Below are positions 50,200-59,400 of a stretch of 64,000 bases of DNA, in pieces (positions within the stretch are counted from its first letter, which is position 1; each line of letters opens with the position of its first letter). Under the pieces are notes generated by a model. That model ran no database searches. It was given only the letters and a program-made list of their open reading frames with translations, and was not told where the DNA came from. Source of the DNA: Pseudomonadota bacterium (lineage in GTDB: Bacteria; Pseudomonadota; Alphaproteobacteria; Azospirillales; Azospirillaceae). The DNA is taken from NCBI GenBank assembly GCA_023423695.1, contig JAFAFA010000082.1:13725-77724 (forward strand), read 5' to 3'. Position numbers and translations under genes: made by a program.

Positions 50200-50354
50200 T
50201 CCTTCAGCGCTGCTCCCGCCCCCTTGAAATGAAGCGGAAGCGCACCCGTCGCCCGGCACCGAACACCCGCTGGCAAGGCATCCCGGTCAAGGAAAGCCGC
50301 CCAGGGCCTGTACGTGCGCACCGGCGCCTGCCGAGGCAGGCATGTGAGGAAAAA

Positions 50355-51641
50355 ATGAAGAAGATCCGTGGTTTGCGGTGGCAAATCCTCGCCTTGATGA
50401 TGCTCGGCACCGTGGTCAACTACATCGACCGCAACACGCTTGGCATCCTGGCGCCGACGCTCAAGGAACAGCTCCACTTCACGACCGAGCAGTATTCCTT
50501 CATCGTCAGCGCCTTTCAGCTCTGCTACAGCCTGATGCAGCCCATCGCCGGTTACATCACCGACCTGATCGGCCTGAAGCTCGGCTACGCCATGTTCGCC
50601 TTCGTCTGGGGCACCGCGGCCGCCATGCATGCGCTGGCCGGCGGCTGGCAGTCGATGGCCTTCTTCCGCGGCCTGCTGGGCATCAGCGAGGCGGCTGCCA
50701 TGCCGTCGGGCGTGAAGACCTCCACCCTGTGGTTCCCGGCCAAGGAACGTTCGATCGCCACGGGCTGGTTCAACACCGGCAGCTCGATCGGCGCGATGGT
50801 CGCCCCGCCCTTCGTCATCTGGCTGTCGCTGACCTATGGCTGGCAGGAAGCCTTTCTCGTCACCGGTCTGCTGGGCATCGGCATGTCGGCCCTGTGGTTC
50901 ATGCTGTACCGCAACCCCGAGAACCATCCGCGCCTGACGAAGGAAGAGCACGCCTACATCCTGGAAGGCCAGGAGCATGTCGAGCTGCCGAAGCCGTCGG
51001 TGAAGCGCGTGCTGGGCAAGGGCAAATTCTGGAGCATCGCCGCTGCCCGTTTCCTGACCGAGCCGGCGTGGCAGACCTTCAGCTTCTGGATCCCGCTGTA
51101 CATGGTCACCACGCGCGGCATGGACATCAAGCAGTTCGCCCTGTTCGCCTGGCTGCCCTTCCTGTTCGGTGACCTCGGCTGCATCCTCAGCGGCTACCTG
51201 TCGCCCTTCTTCGTGAAGCGCTTCAAGATGTCGCTGGTCAACTCCCGCATCGCCGGCGTCGGCATCGGCGCGGTGTGCATGGTCGGCCCGGCCCTGATCG
51301 GCTTCTCCGCCAGCCCGATCACCGCCATCTTCCTGTTCTCGCTCGGGGCCTTCGCCCACCAGATGCTGTCGAGCCTGCTCTACGCCCTGGTCACGGACAC
51401 CTTCGAAAAGCAGGACGTCGCGACGGCAACCGGCTTCGGCGGCATGGCCGGCTACATGGGCGGCATGATCTTCTCGCTGATCATCGGCCAGCTCGCCACC
51501 ACCATCGGGTACGAGCCGCTGTTCGCCTGCCTGACCGTGTTCGACCTGACCGCCTTCGTCATCATCGCCCTGGTCCTGGGCGAGCGCGGCAAGAAGGGGG
51601 CCCCATCGGTCCCGAACGCCGCCACCGGCACCGCGGACTGA
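50355..51641 (+). CDS. exuT: ExuT-like MFS hexuronate transporter
   Basis: The protein has 428 residues from ATG 50355, directly after GTGAGGAAAAA; an upstream in-frame start adds 42 non-hydrophobic residues. It has twelve predicted transmembrane helices with the anion:cation symporter layout. LMMLGTVVNYIDRNTLGILAP (marker NYIDRNTLG) is the family start, GYITDLIGLKLGYAMF is the loop 2-3 motif and GISEAAAMPSGVKTSTLWFP is diagnostic of ExuT/GarP-type transporters. Likely substrates are galacturonate and glucuronate, taken up with protons. The link to uxaB rests on function and on the shared promoter motif. A strong terminator follows. Confidence 0.85.
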   Translation: MKKIRGLRWQILALMMLGTVVNYIDRNTLGILAPTLKEQLHFTTEQYSFIVSAFQLCYSLMQPIAGYITDLIGLKLGYAMFAFVWGTAAAMHALAGGWQSMAFFRGLLGISEAAAMPSGVKTSTLWFPAKERSIATGWFNTGSSIGAMVAPPFVIWLSLTYGWQEAFLVTGLLGIGMSALWFMLYRNPENHPRLTKEEHAYILEGQEHVELPKPSVKRVLGKGKFWSIAAARFLTEPAWQTFSFWIPLYMVTTRGMDIKQFALFAWLPFLFGDLGCILSGYLSPFFVKRFKMSLVNSRIAGVGIGAVCMVGPALIGFSASPITAIFLFSLGAFAHQMLSSLLYALVTDTFEKQDVATATGFGGMAGYMGGMIFSLIIGQLATTIGYEPLFACLTVFDLTAFVIIALVLGERGKKGAPSVPNAATGTAD

Positions 51642-51663
51642 GCATCCATCAGTCCCGCGATCC

Positions 51664-51700
51664 AAAGCGCCCTCCGGCCTCGCCGCCGGAGGGCGCTTTT
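51664..51700 (+). terminator. Intrinsic terminator of exuT
   Basis: A perfect 15-bp stem, AAAGCGCCCTCCGGC / GCCGGAGGGCGCTTT, with a 6-nt loop followed by T-rich sequence. It lies 22 bp after the exuT stop. Confidence 0.92.
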
Positions 51701-51757
51701 CCTTTTCGCCCGGTTGAGCGGCAGCTGGACAAAAAGCTGGCGGGCGGCCGAACATGC

Positions 51758-51786
51758 TTGCCAAGGAAATAAGATATTAGTATATT
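51758..51786 (+). promoter_or_regulatory. Promoter of a putative small RNA
   Basis: TTGCCA (51758-51763) and TATATT (51781-51786) are exactly 17 bp apart, each matching the sigma-70 consensus at 5 of 6 positions. The spacer and -10 contain ATATTAGTATAT (51774-51785), identical to the uxaB promoter motif. There is no gene on this strand within 1 kb downstream. Confidence 0.6.
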
Positions 51787-51792
51787 AGTCCT

Positions 51793-51888
51793 CGTACCGC
51801 TGGATGCGCCGTGGTCTGATCGCGGCACAACTTGTTGGACGTTCCTCTCGGACTTCAGAGCCGCCGGTTTTCCGACGGCTCTTTTTTT
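51793..51888 (+). ncRNA. Candidate small RNA of about 96 nt
   Basis: The segment runs from the predicted start of the promoter above to a strong terminator (stem AGAGCCG-x-CGG / CCG-x-CGGCTCT at 51857-51882, loop TTTT, then T7). It is not the exuT 3' end, because exuT already has its own terminator at 51664. It overlaps no gene: the HAD stop is at 51945 on the opposite strand. The shared promoter motif suggests expression with uxaB and exuT. A short frame begins at ATG 51804 but reads through the terminator, so a peptide is unlikely. Confidence 0.5.
51857..51888 (+). terminator. Intrinsic terminator of the putative small RNA
   Basis: Stem 51857-51867 / 51872-51882 with one C-A mismatch and a TTTT loop, then seven T. 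It is among the strongest U-tracts in the window. Confidence 0.88.
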
Positions 51889-51944
51889 GTGCCGGCGCCG
51901 GGCAGGAGGGCGGGCGGGAGGATCGGGCTGCAGACAGCGGCCGC

Positions 51945-52631
51945 TCAACGGCGCCCGCCAACCTCGTCCAGATGCTTCAGCATGTCGGCGGGATCCTCGT
52001 AGACGCGCAGGGCACCGGAGCGCTCCAACTCCTCCCGGCCATAGCCGCCGGACAGCAGGCCGATGCCGAGCGCCCGCGCCCGCTGGGCCGCGATCATGTC
52101 CCAGATGCTGTCGCCGACCACGAAGGCGCTCGCGATGTCCACGCCGATGCGGGCGGCCGCGGCCAGGAACAGGTCGGGGTCGGGTTTGGCATATTGGACC
52201 TCGTCACGGGTCACCACCGCGGCGCGGCCGGGATCGACACCCAGCTTTTCCAACGCGGGCCTCGCGGTTTCCATCCGTCCGCTGGTGGCGATCGCCCAGG
52301 GAATGCCCATCCCGGTCAGCGCCTCCAGCAGGTCGCGCGCGCCGGGCAGCGGCACGACTCCGGCGGCCAGCCGCTTGTAAGCCTCCGCATGGCGGTGGCG
52401 CAGCCGGTCGAGAAGGTCCTGGTCGATGGCAAGGCCGGTTTCGCGCAGCAGCATGTTGGTGAACAGCCCGCCGCTCATGCCGATCTTGCGGTGGATGCGC
52501 CACACCGACAGCGCGATCCCCTCCCCGTCGAGCGCCTCCTTCCAGGCCAGCACATGCTGGTACACGGTGTCGGTCAGCGTTCCGTCCAGGTCGAACAGGA
52601 AGGCGTTGGTCGTGTGGGGAAAGCTGGTCAT
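51945..52631 (-). CDS. HAD-superfamily phosphatase
   Basis: The protein has 228 residues from ATG 52631, where the HAD fold begins (FLFDLDGTLTDT is residue 10 on); a longer frame to 52757 adds unrelated residues. Motif I is DLDGTLTDT, motif II is the Ser/Thr of IATSGR, motif III Lys is in YAKPDPD, and motif IV is VGDSIWD. The helical cap (residues about 25-95) makes it a subfamily I phosphoglycolate phosphatase or beta-phosphoglucomutase-like enzyme. Asp at +2 of motif I suggests phosphatase or mutase. The substrate is unknown. It is divergent from the marR gene. Confidence 0.88.
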   Translation of the reverse strand: MTSFPHTTNAFLFDLDGTLTDTVYQHVLAWKEALDGEGIALSVWRIHRKIGMSGGLFTNMLLRETGLAIDQDLLDRLRHRHAEAYKRLAAGVVPLPGARDLLEALTGMGIPWAIATSGRMETARPALEKLGVDPGRAAVVTRDEVQYAKPDPDLFLAAAARIGVDIASAFVVGDSIWDMIAAQRARALGIGLLSGGYGREELERSGALRVYEDPADMLKHLDEVGGRR

Positions 52632-52899
52632 GTCCCTCTGGTCCATCGGTTGACTGGGCAAGATCGCCGATGCCGGCATGCCGGACAGGAACAGACGTGG
52701 GGGCGGCAGCCACGCTTCGCCAAACATTTGCGAGGAGTGGCGATGGATTTCCTTCACCGATAATCCGCGCGAACTTCACCCCTGCTTCACCACGCCTGCG
52801 CGAACACTGCCGCTTCCGCTGGCGTATTGACTCCGATACAGTCCCCGACAAATCTTGCGGCCGGCCGGTTCGGCATGGTGTTGGGAGTGGGAGAAGCGC

Positions 52900-53427
52900 G
52901 TGTCGGAAACGCCGGAGGGCGACGGGTGGTCTGCCGATGATGATCTGGTCACCCTGCTGGATCACGTCAGCAGGCTTGTCTACGGCATCGGCTTCGCCGA
53001 AGGGCTTTTCCCGGCGCAGTGGGTGGCGTTGCGCTATTTCCACGATTCGCCGGAACCGGCACGAACGCTGACGGCGCTGGCCCGGTTCCAGCGGATCCAC
53101 CTCGCCCCGGTCTCGCGCACCGTCTCCACCCTGGTGGACAAGGGCCTGCTCGCCCGCCGGCCCCATCCGGGATTCAAACGCGGCTGGCTGTTCGACCTGA
53201 CCGACGAGGGCCGGGCATTGCTGGACCGCGACCCGTTGCGCCAGTCCCTGGGTCCGCCCGTCGCCGGACTGGCGGAGGGCGAGCGGGCGATGCTGGGCCG
53301 CCTGATGAAGCGGATCATCGCGCACATGCAGGCCGGACCGGAAGCGGAGGACAAGGCGGAGGACAAGGCGGACGACAAGGCGGACGACAAGGCGGACGAC
53401 AAGGCAGAAGAGCCGCCGGTCGCCTGA
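52900..53427 (+). CDS. MarR-family regulator with an acidic/basic repeat tail
   Basis: The protein has 175 residues from GTG 52900, preceded by GGGAGTGGGAG; a start 45 bp earlier lacks a site. A winged helix-turn-helix of the MarR type spans about 15-115 (LTALARFQRIHLAPVSRTVSTLVDKGLL; FDLTDEGRALL). The last 30 residues are five tandem DKAD/E units encoded by a 12-bp repeat, a highly charged flexible tail. The target is unknown. The divergent HAD gene is a candidate. An 8-bp inverted repeat (53413-53435) overlaps the stop and may help end transcription. Confidence 0.85.
   Translation: MSETPEGDGWSADDDLVTLLDHVSRLVYGIGFAEGLFPAQWVALRYFHDSPEPARTLTALARFQRIHLAPVSRTVSTLVDKGLLARRPHPGFKRGWLFDLTDEGRALLDRDPLRQSLGPPVAGLAEGERAMLGRLMKRIIAHMQAGPEAEDKAEDKADDKADDKADDKAEEPPVA
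53350..53409 (+). repeat. 12-bp tandem repeat in the marR coding tail
   Basis: Five copies of a 12-bp unit of the form GACAAGGCGGAC/G encode DKA(D/E) repeats. The in-frame unit length (4 codons) means slippage would change tail length without frameshift. Confidence 0.85.
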
Positions 53428-53470
53428 ACCGGCGGACGCGCCAACCTTTCACGCCCGCCGCACGCCCGCA

Positions 53471-56400
53471 TCAGTAGGTCAGCCTTTCGATGTTCTGCAG
53501 AACCAGCTGATGATGGTTCTGGTCCTCCAGCGTGACCGTCGTGTCGGTGTTGAAGGTCAGGCCGTGGCCCGAAGGGTCGACGGTGTAGGCAACTCCCTGG
53601 GCGTCGAGCTGCTGCAGCCAGTTGCCGCCGACATTGGCGACGAAGGCCCCGACCTCGACCACATCGGTCCAGTTGCCCACGCCGCCGTTGATCGTCAGGT
53701 CGCCGTTGCGCGGCGCGAAGATGAACAGGTCGTCGCCATCGCCGCCCGACATGCTGGTCGTGGCACTGCCGGCGTAGAGGATGTCGGCGCCCGCGCTTCC
53801 GGTCATCGTCGCATCGCCCGAAACCAGCACCTCCAGCGCCATGGGGTCGCTGGACAGGCCTTGGCCGTCGCTGACCGTCACCTCCAGCGTCCGGGCACCG
53901 GTGCCGCCGGGTGTCAGGGCCATGTGGCGGAGGATGTCGGTGTAGGTGGCGGTGGATGCGTTGCCGGTCAGCGAAAGCTGGTGGGTCGCGTCGTTCCAGC
54001 TGACCTCGATCCCCGTGCCGGACACGGTCTTGTGGCCGGTAACCGGATCGGTGTCGATGGGCAGGCCGGCCAGATTGAGCGTGTCGCCGGTCTGCGAGCC
54101 GGCCGCAATGCGGATCGACATGCCGGACATGACGCTGCTGTCCACGTCGGTGATCGTCGCATCGGCGGCCACCGCCGGGTGGTCGGTGGCACCGGCGGCG
54201 ATGACGGCGGTGGCGTGGCCGGCGGCCAGGATCGGCTTGTCGTTCACCGGATCGACCGTCACCGTGACGGTCCGGGTCACCTCGGCGCTGTCGGCCCCGT
54301 CCTGGGCGGTCGCCGTGACCGAGAGGATGACCTGTCCGGTCGCATCGGCCGGCGGGGTGTAGGTCAGGCCCGCCAGCTGCGCGGTGGTGAGGGTCCAACT
54401 GCCGTCGACATTGCGGGTGCCGTGATTCAGGCTGGCGCCATCGGGCATGCCGGTGATCCGCACCCCGACCGTTTCCGACCCGTCGATGTCGGTGGAGGCG
54501 GCGGTGATCGTCAGCGCGATCGCCGTATCCTCCCGCCCATTGACAGCCGGGTCCACGGTCAGGTCGGGCGTGTCGGCCACCGGGGTCACCGTCACCGCCA
54601 GCGTGCCGGAGGTGGTGGCCGCCACCGCGGTGCCGTCCTTCGACGTGGCGGTGACGGACAGGGTGAAGCTGGTGCCGCTGTCGGGCGCCGGCCTGATCGC
54701 CAGCCCGGCCAATTGGTCCGGCGTCAGCGTGATCGACCCGTTGGACGGCGTCAGCGTATCGCCGGCCGTGTTGGACAGGGTGGCCCCGGCCGGGATGTCC
54801 TTGATGGTGACGGAGAGCGTCTCCGACGGGTCGGTCAGCGCCGGAGTGATGGACAGCGGGATCGTCCCGTCTTCCACCCCGGTGGCGGGCAGGAGAGCCA
54901 GGGTCGGCGCGTCGGAGACGGCGGTCACCGTGACCGGCAGCTGCGCCACGATGGAGGCCGGGGTGGCGCTGCCGTCGGTGGAGGTGGCGGTCACGGTCAG
55001 GGTGAAGTCGGTGTCGTCGTTCGACGGCGGCTTGATCGCCAGACCGGAGAGCTGTGCCGCGGTCAGGGTGATGCTGCCGTTGACCACCGTCAGCGCGCCA
55101 TTGGCGGTGTTGGTCAGCTGCGCCCCCGTGGGGATGCCGCTGATCGTGATGCTCAGCGTTTCCGAACCGTCGGTCAGGGCGGAGCTGATGGTCAGCGGGA
55201 TCGTGGCGTCCTCGTCGCCCGTGGCGGCCGCAACGGTCAGGGTCGGGGTGTCCGACACCGGGTTGACCGTCACGGACAGCGTCTTGCTCACCTCGACCGC
55301 ATTGGCGACGCCGTCCTTGGCGGTCGCCTTGACGGTCAGGGTGAAGTCGTTGTCGCTGTTCGACGGGGGCGTGATCGCCAAGCCGGCAAGCTGGCCCGGA
55401 TTGAGCGTGATTTTGCCGCCGCTGATGGTCAGGGTTTCGCCGGCGGTGTTGGAAAGGCTGGCGCCGTTGGGGATGCCGCTGATGGTGACCGTCAGCGTTT
55501 CGGACCCGTCGGTGTCGCCCAGCAGTGCGCTGATCGACAACGGGATGCGGGCATCCTCGTCCCCGGTCGCGGGCAGGACATCCAGGGTCGGGCTGTCGGT
55601 CACCGGCGCGACGGCCACCGGCAGCTGCGCGCTGACGCTGACCGGCAAGGCATTCCGGTCGGTCGCCGTCGCCGTGACGGTCAGGGTGAAATCATCGTCC
55701 TTGTTGCCCGGCGGGGTAATCGCCAGACCGGCAAGCTGGTCCGGGTTCAGGGTGATGCTGCCGCCGGTGATGGTCAGAGTCTCGCCCGCGGTGTTGGTCA
55801 GCTTGGCGCCATCCGGGATGCCGCTGATGGTGATGGTCAGCGTCTCCGATCCGTCGGTGTCGGTCAGCGCCGGGTTGATCGTCAGCACGATCGCCGTGTC
55901 CTCGTTCCCGCTGGCGGCGGTGACCGCCAGGGTCGGGGTGTCGGACACCGCGTTCAGCGTGATCGGCACGGTCACCACCTTGGTCGCCGTGCTGCCGTTG
56001 GACTCGATGCTGACGGCGGTGACGGTCAGGGTGATGTCGACATCGCTGTTGGCCGGCGGGGTCAGCGACAGGCCGTTCAACTGCGCCGGCGTCAGGGTCC
56101 AGCTGCCGTCGCCGTTGCGGGTGCCGGCCGACAGCAGCGCGCCGGAGGGCACGCCGGTGATGGTCACCAGCCCCAGACGCTCCGATCCGTCGGTGTCGGA
56201 CAGGGCGACCGACAGGTTCAGCGGCAGGACGGTGTCTTCCGTCCCGGTCAGCGGACCCGCGGTGATGACGGGCTGGTCGGCGACCGGATCGACGCTGACG
56301 CGGAACAGCTGGCTGGTGGTGGCGGTTCCGCCGCCATTCTCCTTCGTCGTCGCGGTCAGGGTCAGGTTGAAGTCGGTGCCGCTGTTGGCGGGCGGCAGCA

Positions 56401-59400
56401 GCTTCAGCCCGCTCAGCTGCGCCGCCGTCAGGTCGACCGCGCCGGCGACGGGCGTCAGCGTGTTGCCGTTCGCATCGATCAGCACCGCACCGGCGGGAAG
56501 GCCGGACAGGACGATGGTCATCGTCTCCGACCCGTCGGTATCGACCAGCGACGCCTTCAGGTTCAGCGCGATTTCCGTGTCCTCGCTGCCCGAGGCATTG
56601 GCGACGATGACGGTGGGTGCGTCGGTCACCGGCGTGACGTCGACATGGATGGTTGCGGTGGTGGTGGCGGTGCTCTTGTTGGAGCTTTCCAGGCTGGTGG
56701 CGGTCAGCGTCAGGTCCATGCCGCCGGAATAGTTGCGCGGCGGCGTGACGGTCAGGCCGGACAGTTCCGACGGTTTCAGCGTCCAGGACCCGTCGCCGTT
56801 GTTGGAGCCCTTGTTCAGCACCGCGCCGTCCGGGAGGCCGGACAGGATGACCGCCATCGTCTCCGACCCGTCGGTATCCATGAGGTTGGCCGACACGTTC
56901 AGGGCAATGGCCGTGTCCTCCGCCCCCGTCGTGTTCTGGACGACAACGTCCGGCGCGTCGGCGACGGCGGTGTAGGTGACGTTGAGGGTCTTGGACGACC
57001 AGGCCTCCGCCGCCGTGCCGTCCTTGGCGGCAGCGTCGATGGTCAGCGTCACGGTGCCGGCGAAGTTGGCCGGCGGCGTCAGGGTCAGCGCGGAACGTTG
57101 CGCCGGGGTCAGGCCGGACAGGTCGTAGACGCCGTTGCCGAGCGACGTGCCCGCCGACAGGGTGAAACCGGCCGGAACCGTTACCCTGAGTGCGGTGATC
57201 ACCTCGCCGCCGCCGACCAGATCGGTGACCGCGGCGGAGATCGACAGGCTGGCGGCGTGGTCCTCCTGCGCCATGACCGAGCTGGCGGAAATCGACGGGG
57301 CGTCGCTGACCGGCGCCACGTCGACGGTCAGGGTCTTGGTCGTGGTCGCCCGGTCGGCGTTGCTCATCTCCCGCGCGACGGCGGTGACGGTCAGTTGGAA
57401 GGTGCCGCTCGCGTCGGCCGGCGGGGTGAATTTCAGCCCGGCGAGCTGGTTGGGGGTCAGCACCCAGCGTCCGGTGGTGGAGTCCAGATACCCGGCCGAC
57501 AGCGTGGCACCGGCCGGCACGCCTTCGATGACGATGCTGGCCAGGACTTCCGAGCCGTCGGTGTCGTTCAGTGCGGCGGCGATGTCGAGCGCAATGGCCG
57601 TGTCCTCGTTGCCGGAGGCTGCCTGGACCGTCAATTTCGGGCTGTCGGCCACGGCGGTGACGGTCACGTCCTGCGTCACCGTGGTATGGGCGCCGTTGCC
57701 CGAGGTCACATCGAGGGTGATCCTGAAATCGGCATCGCTGTTGGCAGCCGGCTTCAACGTCAGGCCGGCCAGCTGCTCCTTGGTCAGCGTGATGGAGCCG
57801 CCGGTGATGGTCAGCGTGTCACCGGCCGTATTGGTCAGGCTGGCACCCGTCGGGAGCCCCGACAGCGTGACGAAGGTCACATTCTGCCAGTTCGCCAACC
57901 CGGCCTCGATGCCCAGGGCGACTGCCGAATCCTCGGCGGTGGTCACGGCCGCCGGCCGGGCGCTGCCGACGCTGGGGTCCAATGCGGGAGGGTTGGTGGT
58001 GCCGCCGTCGCCGCCATTGCCACCATTGCCGCCGTCTCCGCCGCCGGACGAGCCGCCGCCGTTGGAACCGCCGCCATCGGACCCGCCGCCGTTCGAGCCG
58101 CCCCCGTTGGAGCCGCCACCCGTGGTGGTCGAGGTGGTCCAGCTCAGCACGAAGCTGTCGGACACGCTGGTGTTGCGGTCGCCCTTGCTTTCGATGCTGT
58201 AGGGGTTGACCGTCAGCGTCACGCTGGCCGTGTCGATGTTGGTGCTGGTATTGACGCTGTGGGCGATCCCCGCGGCATTGGCATCCTTGACGGTCAGCTT
58301 CAGACCGCCTTCGGCCAGCGCCGTGGCATAGTCCTCGGCGGTCAGCGTCCAGGTACCGTTGCCGTTGTCGAGACCGCGCGACAGCACCGTTCCCTTCGGC
58401 ATGCCGGAGATGGTGACTGCCAGCTTTTCCGACCCGTCCTTATCCTGCAGGAAGGCGTTCAGGTTCAGCACCAGGTCGGTCGGCACGGCGCCCGTCACCG
58501 TGTGGTCGTCGACATGGTAGGCCTCCACCACATCGTTCGCTCCATGCGACACCGGCGCATCGGCCACGGCGGTGATCGTGACGGTCGGGGTGTAGGTCTT
58601 GGTCAGGCTGTCGGCGCCGTCGACCACCGTGACCGTCACGGTGATGGTAAAATCGTCGGCCCGGTGCTGCGGCACGATCAGCCGCAGGTTGCCGAGCTTG
58701 GTCGGATCGACGGTCCAGCTGCCGTCGGCATTGTGGGTCAGCGCGCCCGCATCGGTGCTGGTCAGCGTTGCCCAGGACGGCAGGTCGGAGATGACGATGG
58801 AGGAGATATGCTCCGATCTGTCGATGTCCGTGGTCAGGGCGGAGATGGTCAGCGGGATGCCACCGACGGCATCCTCCAGCGCGCTGGCGCTGATGGAGAC
58901 GCTCGGTTCGTCCGCCTTGGGATCGACGGTGACGATCAGGTCGCGGGTGTCCTTCAGCACCCCGCCGGAGGTCACGCCGTTCACCGTGATGATCGGTGCA
59001 CCATTGCTGTCGGTGGTGATGACGTCCACCTTGAGCGAAACGGTGCCGGCGAAGTCCGTCTTCGTCGTCAGGGTCAGCTCGTTGCGATAGGCGACATCCA
59101 CCGACCAGCGGCCGTTGCCGAGATAGACCAGCCCGCTCTCGTGCCCCGCCCCCAGCGACAGCCAGGAGTCGGCCGGCAGGTTGCTGATGACCAGCGACAG
59201 GCGCTCAGACGTGTCATTGTCGAGCATCACCAGAGCGCCGAGGCACAGGTTGATCGCCGTGTCCTCGGCACCGCGGGCGCTGAGCGCGCCGTTCGGCGTC
59301 ACCGCGTCGGCGACGCCCTGCACCTCGACATGGACGGTGACCGGCGTGGCATCGGCGACGCTGCCGTTGGAGGATTCCGTCGCCCGGGCGGTGAAGGTCA

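Larger units (their letters stand above)
49576..50354. other. nifJ-exuT divergent intergenic region
   Basis: This is the largest gap in the window (779 bp). I find no credible gene; short frames here have no plausible protein style. It holds a nifJ promoter (49786-49815), an FNR-type box (49923-49936), a nested hairpin (50046-50094) and the exuT promoter (50170-50199). Leaders are therefore long: about 200 nt for nifJ and 150 nt for exuT. I looked for a sigma-54 GGCAC-N5-TTGC element for nifJ and found none with correct spacing. Confidence 0.6.

Noticed and set aside
51804..52763. Plus-strand frame beginning in the putative sRNA
   Set aside because: It reads through a strong terminator and then lies antisense to the HAD gene with shadow-like composition.
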